From: Sphaerisporangium viridialbum | Lineage (GTDB): Bacteria; Actinomycetota; Actinomycetes; Streptosporangiales; Streptosporangiaceae | Direction of reading: 5' to 3' | Assembly (NCBI RefSeq): GCF_049674955.1 | Contig: NZ_CP187232.1 | Location: 3,410,001 to 3,474,000 of the forward strand | Length of the DNA: 64,000 nucleotides | In this document: one piece after another, positions 18,277 to 27,281 of the stretch | Layout of the letters: each line of letters begins with the position of its first letter | Numbering within the stretch: the stretch's first letter is position 1 | Made by a program: the position numbers and the translations under genes | Notes under the pieces: model-generated | Seen by the model: only the letters and a program-made list of their open reading frames with translations | The model's database searches: none | Told to the model about the DNA's origin: nothing

Positions 18277-18359
18277 TGGGGAGCCCGTGACCTCCGTCTT
18301 CCGGGCGAAAGGGTTTCCGGCACGTGAGCAGCACGTTTCGTTCCGGTTGCGGATCGGTC

Positions 18360-18389
18360 TTGACAGCGCTCGATCGACCGGTGCACTCT
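18360..18389 (+). promoter_or_regulatory. Promoter of the CBM32/GH16-like/TIM-barrel gene
   Basis: TTGACA (18360-18365), 18-bp spacer, CACTCT (18384-18389). The operator starts 6 bases later. Confidence 0.7.
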
Positions 18390-18395
18390 CCATTC

Positions 18396-18409
18396 GGAGA
18401 GCGCTCTCC
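18396..18409. promoter_or_regulatory. LacI-type operator, class A, for the 18463 gene
   Basis: GGAGAGCGCTCTCC, centred 173 bp from the operator of the divergent GH3 gene; a shared looped complex is possible. Confidence 0.85.
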
Positions 18410-18462
18410 CTCTGATTACCCTTTGCCCACACGGCAGGCACCCCCCGTATCGAGGAGAGATC

Positions 18463-21400
18463 GTGCACCCATCCCGCAGCCCAGGCAGGTACCGATTGGG
18501 CCTGCTCGTCGCCGTTCTGGTCGCGCTGGTCGCGTCCGGCCTGGCGCTGTCAGGCACCGCCATGGCCGTCGACACCCTGCTTTCGCAGGGGAAGCCGGCG
18601 ACGGCGTCCTCCTCAGAGGGGGCCGCCTGGAGCCCCTCCGCGGCCGTTGACGGAAACCTCACCGGCACGCGCTGGGCCAGCGCCTTCAGCGACCCCCAGT
18701 GGCTCCAGGTCGATCTTGGCGCGTCCGCCTCCATCACGCAGGTCGTGCTGACGTGGGAGACCGCGTACGGCAAGGCGTTCAAGATCCAGGTGTCGCCCGA
18801 CGGCACGGCGTGGACCGATGTGTACTCGACCACCACGGGCACCGGCGGCACGCAGACGCTCGCCGTCTCGGGCACCGGCCGGTACGTGCGGATGTACGGC
18901 ACGGTCCGGGGCACGGGCTACGGCTACTCGCTGTGGGAGTTCCAGGTCTACGGCACCATCGGCGGCACCAGCCCCTCGCCGACGCCGACCGTAACCCCGA
19001 CCCCCCCTCCCGGCAACTGGACCGAAGTCTGGAAGGACGACTTCGACGGGGCAGCGGGCACCTCGCCCTCGGGCGCGAACTGGCTCCTGCGCACCGGCAC
19101 GCAGTACCCGGGTGGCGCCGCGAACTGGGGGACCGGTGAGGTCGAGACCATGAGCGCCTCCACCGCCAACGTCTCCCTCGACGGCACGGGCAAGCTCGCC
19201 ATCAAGGCCATCAGGGACGGCGCGGGCAACTGGACGTCCGGACGCGTCGAGACGCAGCGCACGGACTTCACCCCGCAGCCGGGTGAGCAGCTGAGATTCA
19301 CCGCGAGCCTCAAGCAGCCCGACGTGGCCGACGCCATGGGCTACTGGCCGGGCTTCCGCGCGACCGGCGCCGCCTACCGGGGCAACTACAACAACTGGCC
19401 GGGCGTCGGCGAGACCGACATCATGACCGACGTCAACGGCCGCAGCCAGCTCTCCAACACCCTGCACTGCGGCACGGCCCCCGACGGCGTGTGCGCCGAG
19501 TACAACGGCCGCACCAGCGGCCTCGCATCGTGCACCGGCTGCCAGACCGGGTACCACGAGTACACGCAGATCATCGACCGCACCAAGACCGACGAGGAGA
19601 TCCGCTTCTACCTCGACGGCAAGCAGACCTGGGTCGTCCGCGAGAGCCAGGTCGGGGTCGCCGCCTGGGACGCCGCCGTCCACCACGGCTTCTACCTGCG
19701 CTTCGACCTCGCGATCGGCGGCTCGCTGCCAAACGCGGTCGCCGGGTCCACCACCCCGACCACGGCAACGACCTCCGGCGGCGTCCTCAGCGTGGACTCC
19801 GTGTCCGTCGCGAGGAGCACCGGCACCGTGCCGCCCGCGATGACCGACCCGGCGACCCCCGCGGGCCCGAGCGTGGTCAAGGTGACCGGAACGCAGGGCA
19901 ACTGGCAGCTCAACGTCAACGGCTCGGCGTACGAGCTCAGGGGCCTGACGTACGGCCCGCCGCAGGCCGCCGCCGACGGCTACATGCGCGACCTGAAGTC
20001 CATGGGCGTCAACACGATCCGCACCTGGGGCGTGGACGACGCCAACACGCCGACCCTGCTCAACAGGGCCGCCCAGCAGGGCATCAAGGTCGTCGTCGGG
20101 CACTGGCTCAACCAGGGCGCGGACTACGTCAACGACACCGCCTACAAGACCAGCGTCAAGAACGAGATCGTCGCCCGGGTGAACGCCCTCAAGGGGTACC
20201 AGGGCGTGCTGATGTGGGACGTCGGCAACGAGGTCATCCTCACCATGCAGGACCACGGCCTCTCCGCGGCCGAGGTCGAGGCGCGGCGCGTCGGGTACGC
20301 GAAGTTCGTGAACGAGGTCGCCCAGGCCATCCACGCCGCCGACCCCAACCACCCGGTCACCTCGACCGACGCCTGGACCGGCGCCTGGCCGTACTACAAG
20401 ACCTACGCTCCGGCGCTCGACCTGCTCGCGGTCAACTCCTACGGCGCGATCGGCGGGGTCAAGCAGGCCTGGATCGACGGCGGCTACACCAAGCCGTACA
20501 TCATCACCGAGGGCGGCCCGGCGGGTGAGTGGGAGGTGCCGAACGACGTCAACGGCGTCCCCACCGAGCCGACCGACCTGCAGAAACGCGCCGGGTACAC
20601 CGCGAGCTGGAACGCGATCAAGGGGCACCCGGGCGTCGCGCTGGGAGCCACCGAGTTCCACTACGGGCTGGAGAACGACTTCGGCGGCGTGTGGCTCAAC
20701 ACCTTCACCGGCGGCTGGCGCCGCCTCGGCTACCACGCGCTCAAGCAGGCCTACACCGGCCAGGCGTCGGCCAACACGCCGCCGGAGATCACCGCCATGA
20801 CGGTGGGCTCGCAGACCAGCGTGCCGGCGGGCGGCCAGTTCACCGTCGGGGTGACGGCGGGCGACCCGAACGGCGACCCGATCCGCTACAACCTCATGGT
20901 CAGCAACAAGCACATCAACGGCAACACCGGCTTCTCGCACGTCCGGTTCACCGAGACGTCCCCCGGCCAGTTCTCGGTCACCGCGCCGCAGCAGATGGGC
21001 GTCTGGAAGGTCTACGTCTACGCCTTCGACGGCCAGGGCAACGTGGGCATCGAGCAGAAGTCGTTCCGCGTCGTGGCCCCGCCGGTCAACGGCACCAACG
21101 TCGCGCTCGGCAAGACGACCACCGCCTCGTCCTACCAGCCGACCGGCGACGGCGGGCCGTTCCTGCCCTCCAAGGCGACCGACGGCAACCTCACCACCCG
21201 GTGGGCGAGCGACTGGAGTGACCCGCAGTGGCTCCAGGTCGACCTCGGGAGCGCTGTGCCGATCAAGCACGTGCAGCTCGCATGGGAGAGCGCCTACGGC
21301 AAGTCGTACCAGATCCAGACCTCCAACGACGGCACCACCTGGGCGAACGCCTACTCCACCACCGCCGGTGACGGCGGCTTCGACGACATCGACCTGAACG

Positions 21401-21486
21401 TGTCCGCCAGATACGTCCGCCTCAACCTCACCCAGCGCGGCACCGCCTACGGCTACTCCCTCTGGGAGTTCGGCGTGTACCGGTAA
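18463..21486 (+). CDS. Secreted multidomain glycanase: CBM32, GH16-like, clan GH-A TIM barrel, Ig-like, CBM32
   Basis: 1007 residues from GTG 18463 behind GAGGAGAG. Order: signal (1-35), CBM32 (about 36-165), PSPTPTVTP linker, GH16-like jelly roll (about 186-455), TIM barrel (about 470-770), Ig-like domain (about 771-870), CBM32 (about 876-1007). The GH16 motif reads GETDIMTD: Glu317 and Asp319 are present, but the acid/base Glu is Thr322, so this domain may bind rather than cut. The barrel has ELRGLTYGP, the acid/base Glu590 in WDVGNE and nucleophile Glu683 in ITEGGP, suggesting a GH2/GH72-like beta-glycosidase. The substrate is probably a beta-glucan (inference). Controlled by a class A operator. 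Confidence 0.85.
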   Translation: MHPSRSPGRYRLGLLVAVLVALVASGLALSGTAMAVDTLLSQGKPATASSSEGAAWSPSAAVDGNLTGTRWASAFSDPQWLQVDLGASASITQVVLTWETAYGKAFKIQVSPDGTAWTDVYSTTTGTGGTQTLAVSGTGRYVRMYGTVRGTGYGYSLWEFQVYGTIGGTSPSPTPTVTPTPPPGNWTEVWKDDFDGAAGTSPSGANWLLRTGTQYPGGAANWGTGEVETMSASTANVSLDGTGKLAIKAIRDGAGNWTSGRVETQRTDFTPQPGEQLRFTASLKQPDVADAMGYWPGFRATGAAYRGNYNNWPGVGETDIMTDVNGRSQLSNTLHCGTAPDGVCAEYNGRTSGLASCTGCQTGYHEYTQIIDRTKTDEEIRFYLDGKQTWVVRESQVGVAAWDAAVHHGFYLRFDLAIGGSLPNAVAGSTTPTTATTSGGVLSVDSVSVARSTGTVPPAMTDPATPAGPSVVKVTGTQGNWQLNVNGSAYELRGLTYGPPQAAADGYMRDLKSMGVNTIRTWGVDDANTPTLLNRAAQQGIKVVVGHWLNQGADYVNDTAYKTSVKNEIVARVNALKGYQGVLMWDVGNEVILTMQDHGLSAAEVEARRVGYAKFVNEVAQAIHAADPNHPVTSTDAWTGAWPYYKTYAPALDLLAVNSYGAIGGVKQAWIDGGYTKPYIITEGGPAGEWEVPNDVNGVPTEPTDLQKRAGYTASWNAIKGHPGVALGATEFHYGLENDFGGVWLNTFTGGWRRLGYHALKQAYTGQASANTPPEITAMTVGSQTSVPAGGQFTVGVTAGDPNGDPIRYNLMVSNKHINGNTGFSHVRFTETSPGQFSVTAPQQMGVWKVYVYAFDGQGNVGIEQKSFRVVAPPVNGTNVALGKTTTASSYQPTGDGGPFLPSKATDGNLTTRWASDWSDPQWLQVDLGSAVPIKHVQLAWESAYGKSYQIQTSNDGTTWANAYSTTAGDGGFDDIDLNVSARYVRLNLTQRGTAYGYSLWEFGVYR

Positions 21487-21518
21487 CCGCTCCGTCCAAC
21501 GGCCACAGACCACCCATC

Positions 21519-21549
21519 CCGGCCCCCGGCCTCACCGCCCGGGGGCCGG
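21519..21549. terminator. Bidirectional terminator hairpin
   Basis: An 11-bp perfect stem (21519-21529 with 21539-21549) between the convergent 18463 gene and lexA. No T-tract. Confidence 0.65.
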
Positions 21550-21555
21550 CTGTGC

Positions 21556-22215
21556 TCAGACGCTGCGAAGGACCGAGACCACGATGCCCAGCACCACGGA
21601 GCCGTCACCGTCGATGATGTCGTAGGCGGGGTTGCGCGGTTCGAGATAGACGTGCCCGTCGCGCCGGCGATACACCTTCACGGTGGCCTCGCCGTCGATC
21701 ATCGCGGCGACGATCTGGCCCGAGTGCGCCTCGGGCTGCTGCCGTACCACGACGATGTCGCCGTCGCAGATCGCGGCGTCGATCATCGAATCGCCCCGCA
21801 CCCGCAGACCGAACAGGTTGCCACGCCCGGTGATGCCGCGGGGCAGGGTCAGCATGTCGTCCAGGTGCTGTTCGGCCACGATGGGGCTGCCCGCGGCGAT
21901 GTCTCCGACCACCGGCACGGTCACCAGGTCCTCGGCCGGTTCCGGCGCCGAGGCTCGCAGGAACAGACGCACGTCGATCGGCCGGGTCATCGTCGTGCCC
22001 CGGCGGAGGAACCCCTTCTCCTCCAGGCTCTTCAGGTGTTTCGACACCGATGAGGACGACCGCAGCCCGACCGCGTCGCCGATCTCGCGTGTGCTCGGCG
22101 GATACCCGTACCTGCCCACCCAGTCCCGGATCGTGGCCAGGATCCGCTGCTGGCGCTGCGGCAGGGCCGAGAAGTCCAGGTACTCGAACGTGTCAGGATC
22201 GTCGTAGGCGGTCAC
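21556..22215 (-). CDS. lexA: LexA-family SOS repressor
   Basis: 219 residues from GTG 22215. A TAGCAT box 7 bases upstream suggests a leaderless mRNA; the frame open to 22422 lacks family similarity. The winged-helix DNA-binding domain (about 18-75; YPPSTREIGDAVGLRSSSSV) is followed by the S24 self-cleavage domain. The cleavage site Ala108-Gly109 (GDIAAGS), Ser143 (GDSMID) and Lys180 (EATVKVY) are all present, so RecA-stimulated autocleavage should work. It binds SOS boxes to repress DNA-repair genes. I did not find a clear SOS box at its own promoter, and it may be a second LexA paralogue rather than the main one. Confidence 0.88.
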   Translation of the reverse strand: MTAYDDPDTFEYLDFSALPQRQQRILATIRDWVGRYGYPPSTREIGDAVGLRSSSSVSKHLKSLEEKGFLRRGTTMTRPIDVRLFLRASAPEPAEDLVTVPVVGDIAAGSPIVAEQHLDDMLTLPRGITGRGNLFGLRVRGDSMIDAAICDGDIVVVRQQPEAHSGQIVAAMIDGEATVKVYRRRDGHVYLEPRNPAYDIIDGDGSVVLGIVVSVLRSV

Positions 22216-22471
22216 CTGCGAAATGCTAAGGCCGGAACCTGTGTGTGCGGGCGGTGTGCTGATCTGCTCGCGTACAGGGGCCGGGCGAAGGTCCCTGCCG
22301 CGGCCAGGACACCGCCGGCGATTCGTGGGTCGGTGCGGGCGGATCAGGAGCCGTTGACTGCCCAAGCGGGCCGCTCGGGTCGATTCATGGGTATTCATCC
22401 GTCGCGGCAGCTCTTCCGGCAAACTGGGTCAAGCGCACCATGGTCACGGCACCACACGCGACGAGGCGGCA

Positions 22472-23761
22472 GTGAGCGACGACCTGACCCCACGCGACCG
22501 GCCATCCCGTACGAGCGACCGGCCATCCCGTACGAGCGGCCGGTGGCGGGCCGCGACGGACCCGCCCGCGGCCATCCGCCGCCTGTGCCTGGCCATCGAC
22601 GTGCAGTCCTACAGCCTCCGCGACAACCGGCGCCAGCTCGGCGTGCAGGCCGGCCTCAAGCGGGTGCTCGACCGCGCGCTGGCTCGTGCCGGGCTCTCCC
22701 CGGCGGCGGTGCCCCGCCAGGACCGGGGCGACGGGCAGCTGGTCCTGCTGCCGGCCGGGGTGGACGAGGCCCGTGTCATCGCCCTTCTGTTGCGCGAGGT
22801 GGGCGCCGGCCTCGCGGAGATCAACAAGACCCTGGTGGCTGATGACCGCATCCGGCTACGCCTCGCCCTGGCGCAGGGCATCATCCATGAGGCGGCGACC
22901 GGGTACGTGGGCAAGGCGGTGGTGGACGCGTGCCGCCTCGTGGACTCCCGTGACCTGCGCGCCGCCCTCGCCGAGCACCACGACCGGGACCTGGCCGTGG
23001 CCGTCACCGACGACCTCTTCCACGACGTGCTGGTCCACGGGTATGCAGGGCTGGCGGCCGGTGACTTCCGCCGGGTGGGCGTCGAGCTGGCGGACAAAGG
23101 GTTCTCGGCCTTCGTGTGGGTGGCGGTTCCCGAGGTGTCGCGCCTGCTGGAGATCTCGGGCGGCACGCCCCGGCCCCGGCGCGTGCGGATCGCGGCCGTC
23201 GTCGGCGTCCCTGCCCTGCTGGCGGTACTGGGCATGGCCGCCTGGCAGCTGACCGGTACGACGTCCCCGGCATCTCCCGCCGGGACCGCCCGCACATCCC
23301 CGAACACCCAGGGCACGGGCGCCCGAGGCAGTGGCGCGCCGGGCACGGATGTCGCGGACCCCGGCGCCCGGGCCTCCGGTACGTCGCCGGCCCCCGTGGG
23401 CGGCAGGCCGTTCGCCTTCCTGGACCCGACGGGCTCGGTGCCCACATGCGGCCCGATCTTCGGGGCCGGCTCCGTGCCCGCTGGCTACGACCTGCGCGTC
23501 TTCGCCAAGGGCGGTGACCAGTACTTCCTGGCCTGGGCCACCGCCCTGGCCGACGGCACGGCCGGAACCTGGGAGGTGCCGGAGCTGTTCCTCGGGCGGG
23601 TCGGCGCCGAGGGGCGCCGTGTCAAGCTGTACGCCGTCCTCGTGCCCTCGGCCGAGAGCGCGGAGCTGACCCGGAATTTCGAGGAGAAGTGGGCGTTCTC
23701 CTCGATCCCTGGCCGCGTGGTGGCGACCCACACCTTCACCGTGGTCGCCGAACCCTGCTGA
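22472..23761 (+). CDS. Membrane protein with nucleotide-cyclase-fold domain and extracytoplasmic C-terminal domain
   Basis: 429 residues from GTG 22472. A charged N-terminus contains a seven-residue tandem repeat (DRPSRTS). Residues about 38-225 resemble a class III cyclase/GGDEF-like fold (LCLAIDVQSYS, RQDRGDGQLVLLP, VGKAVVDACRLVDS) but without obvious metal and catalytic residues, so it may be a degenerate sensor or partner domain. One membrane helix (about 238-262) is followed by a Ser/Pro/Gly linker and a roughly 110-residue outer domain with two cysteines (PTCGPIFGAGS; EPC at the end). Function unknown. It could transmit an external signal inward, or the reverse. It precedes the small secreted peptide gene. 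Confidence 0.65.
   Translation: MSDDLTPRDRPSRTSDRPSRTSGRWRAATDPPAAIRRLCLAIDVQSYSLRDNRRQLGVQAGLKRVLDRALARAGLSPAAVPRQDRGDGQLVLLPAGVDEARVIALLLREVGAGLAEINKTLVADDRIRLRLALAQGIIHEAATGYVGKAVVDACRLVDSRDLRAALAEHHDRDLAVAVTDDLFHDVLVHGYAGLAAGDFRRVGVELADKGFSAFVWVAVPEVSRLLEISGGTPRPRRVRIAAVVGVPALLAVLGMAAWQLTGTTSPASPAGTARTSPNTQGTGARGSGAPGTDVADPGARASGTSPAPVGGRPFAFLDPTGSVPTCGPIFGAGSVPAGYDLRVFAKGGDQYFLAWATALADGTAGTWEVPELFLGRVGAEGRRVKLYAVLVPSAESAELTRNFEEKWAFSSIPGRVVATHTFTVVAEPC
22496..22537 (+). repeat. 21-bp perfect tandem duplication
   Basis: Two adjacent identical 21-bp units (22496-22516, 22517-22537) in the 5' end of the 22472 gene. The duplication is in frame and adds seven residues (DRPSRTS). Confidence 0.85.
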
Positions 23762-24004
23762 CCACGAGTTCCCGCTGCTGAACGTGCGCGCGGGCCGGTG
23801 AAACCCCCGTGAAACCGCTGTTTCCTACTGTGCTCTGGTGATGACTGCCGGCGCGGGTGGATCCGGCGATGGCCACGGGCGCGTCATCGCCGGACCGGGG
23901 GCGGACGCGGTGCGCGCCCGGTGGACATCACGGCCGCCGTCGCCGCGGGGAAGTTCAGGCGGCGGCGGCCACGGGGACGGCACAGCATGGGTAATGTCGC
24001 GCCT

Positions 24005-24024
24005 GGCCGATGATCGGCCGTTTT
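24005..24024 (+). terminator. Short hairpin with T-tract before the peptide gene
   Basis: GGCCGA-TGA-TCGGCC followed by GTTTT (24005-24024). It may end transcription from 22472 or act as an attenuator in the leader of the peptide gene. The remainder of 23762-24050 shows no clear gene. Confidence 0.4.
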
Positions 24025-24050
24025 GCTAACGCGATAGCAGGAGGAACCGC

Positions 24051-24200
24051 GTGAAGAAGCTTAAGGGGGCACTCTTCGCCCTGGTGGTGGCCGGGCTGCT
24101 GGGGGCCGGTGCCACGCCGGCCGCCGCTGTGGAGGTGGACCCCTGCCACAGCCAGCAGTACGGCTGCGACAGCCACTGGATGAACCCCGGCGAGGGCTGA
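24051..24200 (+). CDS. Small secreted peptide with two cysteines
   Basis: 49 residues from GTG 24051 with an excellent ribosome site (AGGAGGA, 5-base spacing). A positively charged start (KKLK) and hydrophobic core end in TPAAA, predicting signal cleavage after Ala26. The mature peptide would be 23 residues, acidic and polar, with Cys32 and Cys39 flanking six residues (PCHSQQYGCDSHW), allowing a single disulfide ring. No family is recognised. Its stop lies 8 bases from the stop of the convergent SARP regulator gene. It could be an extracellular signal, a secreted toxin/bacteriocin-like peptide or a membrane-associated small protein. The gene call is good; the role is unknown. Confidence 0.65.
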   Translation: MKKLKGALFALVVAGLLGAGATPAAAVEVDPCHSQQYGCDSHWMNPGEG

Positions 24201-24208
24201 GGGTGATC

Positions 24209-27178
24209 TCAGCCGGGAGCGGGTGGCGACGAGAGCGTGTCGAGCGCCCGGCGGGCCTCGCGGGCGCGCTCGTGCCACAGGGGGAGGCCGATCGCGTCGA
24301 ACTCCGCCGCCGCCCGCTCCAGCATGGACCTGGCGAGCTGGTGCTCGCCGCGTCCGGCGGCCAGCATCCCCCCGGCGAGACGGGCGCGGGCCGCGACGAA
24401 CGGCTCGCCGATCGTGACGGCCAGCGCCAGCGCGGCGTCCAGGTAGTCGGCGGCGCGGTCGAGCTCCCCGGCCAGCAGCCCGGCCTCGCCCATGCCGAGC
24501 AGCCCGTAGGTCTCGCCGATCTTGTCCCCGGCGTCCCGGGATGCGTCCAGGACCTGCCGGTACGCGGTCTCGGCCTCCGAGGCCCTGCCCTCGCGCAGGT
24601 GCAGCAGCCCCAGCCGGTTGAGTATCTGCGCGCTGCCTCGCCCGTCGCCCAGCTCCAGGTAGACGCCGAGCGCCTGCTCCAGCAGCGGGGCCGCCGCCTC
24701 CCCCTGGTCGTTCTCGATGTGGATCTGCGCGATGCTGCCCAGCACGTGCGCCTCCGCGTGCCGGTCGCCGACGGCGCGGAGCATCCGCAGCGCCCGCCCG
24801 TACTGGCCCAGCGCCGTCTCCGCGTTTCCCTCCACCCGGTCGAGCAGGGCGGCGTTGCGGAGGGCGAGCGCCTGCCCGTGCGGGTCGCCCACGGTCTCGA
24901 AGATGGGCAGCGCCGCGGCGAAGTGCGGCCGGGCGGCGGCGTAGCGCTGCCGGAAGATCTCCAGCGTGCCGAGCGAGTACCTCATGGCCGCCTCCCCGCG
25001 CAGGTCTCCCGTACGCCTGGCGGTGGCGAGCGCGGTCCTCGCGGTGTGCGACCACTCGTCGAAGTGGCCCTGCGACTCGAACAGCGTGACCGTGGACATC
25101 GCGAGGTCCCAGCAGATCTCGCTGAGCCCGAGCCCCGCGGCCTGCTCGACGGCCGCGACCAGGCCGGGCCGCTCGCTGCGCAGCCATCCCGCCGGATCCG
25201 CCAGCAGGCGGACGGTGGTGGGCTCCTCCAGGTGCCACCGGGCGCCGCCGCCGTGCAGCACGGTGTAGTCGCCGCCGTACTGCGACCGGTGCGCGCGCTC
25301 GGCGAGGGCCAGGTACGCGCCCGCCAGCCTGGCCAGCGCGGCGTCGCCCGCGCCCGGGGCCTCGTCGGCGGCGGCCCGCTCCCTGGCGTGCAGCCGCACC
25401 AGATCGTGGATCCTGTAGCGGGGCTCGCCGATGCCGTCGGTGCCCGCGTACTCCACCAGTTGCGCCTCGACCAGGCTTTCGAGCACGTCCTCGGCCGCAC
25501 GCGAACCGGTGCCGAGGAGCGCGGCGGCGACCCAGGCGGCGAAGTCCGGGGTCTCCACCAGCCCGAGCCTGCGGAACAGCGACCGGCCAGGGTCGGTCAG
25601 CCCGGAGTACCCGAGTGCGAGGCCCGCGCGGACCGACAGGGTGCCGTGGGTCAGCTCGTCCAGCCGGTCGTGCTCGGCCTCCAGCCGGGAGATGAGCCGC
25701 GCCACCGTCCAGTGCGGCCGGGCCGCCAGCCGCGCCCCGGCGATGCGCAGGGCCAGCGGCAGCCGGTCGCACAGCTCGGCCAGCTCGCGCGCGGCCGGGC
25801 CGTCCTCGCGGAGCTCGGCGCGTCCGGTGATCCTGCTCAGCAGGTCGATCGCGTCGCCGGTGCCGAGCACGCCGAGCGCGACCAGGTTCGCGGCGGGGAG
25901 CGCGGTGAGCCTGCCGCGGCTGGTGATCAGGACGGCGCAGCCCGCGCCGGCGGGGATGAGCGGTTCCACCTGGGCCTCGTCGGCGGCGTCGTCCAGCACG
26001 ACCAGCACGCGCCGGTCGGACAGCAGATCGCGGAAGACCTCGGCACGCTCGTCCAGGCCGTCCGGTACGTGCGCCCCGGCCACGCCGAGCGCGCGCAGGA
26101 AGCGGCCGAGCGCCTCCCGGGGTTCGACCCGGCCGGTTCCCGCGCCGCGCAGGTTCACGAAGAGCTGGCCGTCGGGGAACCGTTCCCGGGTGAGCTGGGC
26201 CGCCTGCACGGCGACCGCCGTCTTGCCCACGCCCGGCATGCCCGACACGACGCACACCACGGGCGGGCCGTGCAGCAGCGCGGTGATCCGGCGCAGCTCG
26301 GCGTCCCGTCCGGTGAGGTCCCCGGTCGGAGCGGGAAGCAGGGCGGGGGCGAGATCCCCTGCCGGTGCCGGAGGCGCGGCGGCGGCCGGTCCCGGCCCGG
26401 ACGGTCCCGGCCCGGACGGTTGGAGAGGTACGAGCGTGATGTCCGCGTCCCCGCGCAGGATGGCGCCCTCCAGCTCCCGCAGCAGGGGACCGGGTTCCAC
26501 CCCCAGCTCCTCGGCGAGGACGGCGCGGGTGCGCCGATACACGCCGAGCGCGTCGGCGCGCCGGCCCGCGCGGTGCATCGCGACCATGAGGCGCGCGGCC
26601 GACGACTCGGCCAGCGGGTCCTCGGCGAGCAGCGCGACCAGTTCGGGGATCACCTGGGCGTGCCGCCCGAGTGCCATCTCGGCGTCGATGCGGTCGGTCA
26701 GCACGCGCCTGCGTTCCTGCTCCAGGTCGGCGGCGGCCTCGGCGAGCTGCGGCACGTCGTGCAGGCCGGGGTAGGCGGTGCCACCTCCCCAGAGGGCCAG
26801 CGCCTCGTGGAGCAGGGCGGCGGCCATCTCGGGGTCGCCCTGGCCGAGCGCGCGGCGGCCCCGTTCGGCGAGGTCCGTGAAGTGCCAGGCGTCCACCTCG
26901 GCCCGCTGCGCGAGCAGCGCGTACCCGGAGCGGTCGTGCCGGATCCGGTCGGCGCTGCCCAGCGACCTGCGCAGCCGGTGCACGAGCACCTGGAGGTTCT
27001 TGCCTGGGCGTGCGGCCAGGCGCTCACCCCACAGCGCGTCGGTCAGCGTGTCGGCGGGCACCGTACGGCCGCGCCAGCAGATCAGGAGCCCCAGCAGCTG
27101 TTCCTGGCGCCGTGACGCCAGCCGCACCGGGCCTGAGTCACCGAGGACGGCCACGTCACCGATGACCCGGAACTTCAC
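24209..27178 (-). CDS. SARP/AfsR-type regulator: winged helix, BTAD, NB-ARC ATPase, TPR
   Basis: 989 residues from GTG 27178, behind GGAAG; the open frame to 27289 contains the upstream hairpin and is not supported. Domains: OmpR-like DNA-binding domain (1-90, VKFRVIGDVAVLG, LQVLVHRLRRSLG), bacterial transcriptional activator domain (about 95-245), Pro/Ala linker, NB-ARC ATPase with P-loop GMPGVGKT (Lys319) and LVVLDDAAD-type Walker B, GLPLAL-like LPLALRIAGARL, and C-terminal tetratricopeptide repeats (about 640-960). AfsR-like proteins activate secondary-metabolism or developmental promoters after ATP-dependent assembly. The target is not evident. It is tail-to-tail with the secreted peptide gene. 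Confidence 0.9.
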   Translation of the reverse strand: MKFRVIGDVAVLGDSGPVRLASRRQEQLLGLLICWRGRTVPADTLTDALWGERLAARPGKNLQVLVHRLRRSLGSADRIRHDRSGYALLAQRAEVDAWHFTDLAERGRRALGQGDPEMAAALLHEALALWGGGTAYPGLHDVPQLAEAAADLEQERRRVLTDRIDAEMALGRHAQVIPELVALLAEDPLAESSAARLMVAMHRAGRRADALGVYRRTRAVLAEELGVEPGPLLRELEGAILRGDADITLVPLQPSGPGPSGPGPAAAAPPAPAGDLAPALLPAPTGDLTGRDAELRRITALLHGPPVVCVVSGMPGVGKTAVAVQAAQLTRERFPDGQLFVNLRGAGTGRVEPREALGRFLRALGVAGAHVPDGLDERAEVFRDLLSDRRVLVVLDDAADEAQVEPLIPAGAGCAVLITSRGRLTALPAANLVALGVLGTGDAIDLLSRITGRAELREDGPAARELAELCDRLPLALRIAGARLAARPHWTVARLISRLEAEHDRLDELTHGTLSVRAGLALGYSGLTDPGRSLFRRLGLVETPDFAAWVAAALLGTGSRAAEDVLESLVEAQLVEYAGTDGIGEPRYRIHDLVRLHARERAAADEAPGAGDAALARLAGAYLALAERAHRSQYGGDYTVLHGGGARWHLEEPTTVRLLADPAGWLRSERPGLVAAVEQAAGLGLSEICWDLAMSTVTLFESQGHFDEWSHTARTALATARRTGDLRGEAAMRYSLGTLEIFRQRYAAARPHFAAALPIFETVGDPHGQALALRNAALLDRVEGNAETALGQYGRALRMLRAVGDRHAEAHVLGSIAQIHIENDQGEAAAPLLEQALGVYLELGDGRGSAQILNRLGLLHLREGRASEAETAYRQVLDASRDAGDKIGETYGLLGMGEAGLLAGELDRAADYLDAALALAVTIGEPFVAARARLAGGMLAAGRGEHQLARSMLERAAAEFDAIGLPLWHERAREARRALDTLSSPPAPG

Positions 27179-27281
27179 GGAATCTTCCGGTTGGTTCGCG
27201 GACTCAACCTGTGGCACCTCTTGCAGATGTTGGGCGCACTCTGTGGTGTTGGCGGACGAGAGTATCGATGTCTGGATGATA

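Noticed and set aside
18203..18334. N-terminal extension of the GH3 enzyme
   Set aside because: It crosses the operator and promoter; GTG 18202 has a ribosome site.
23838..24029. 63-codon open frame upstream of the secreted peptide
   Set aside because: Low-complexity Gly/Arg content, and the frame covers the hairpin at 24005; no ribosome site.
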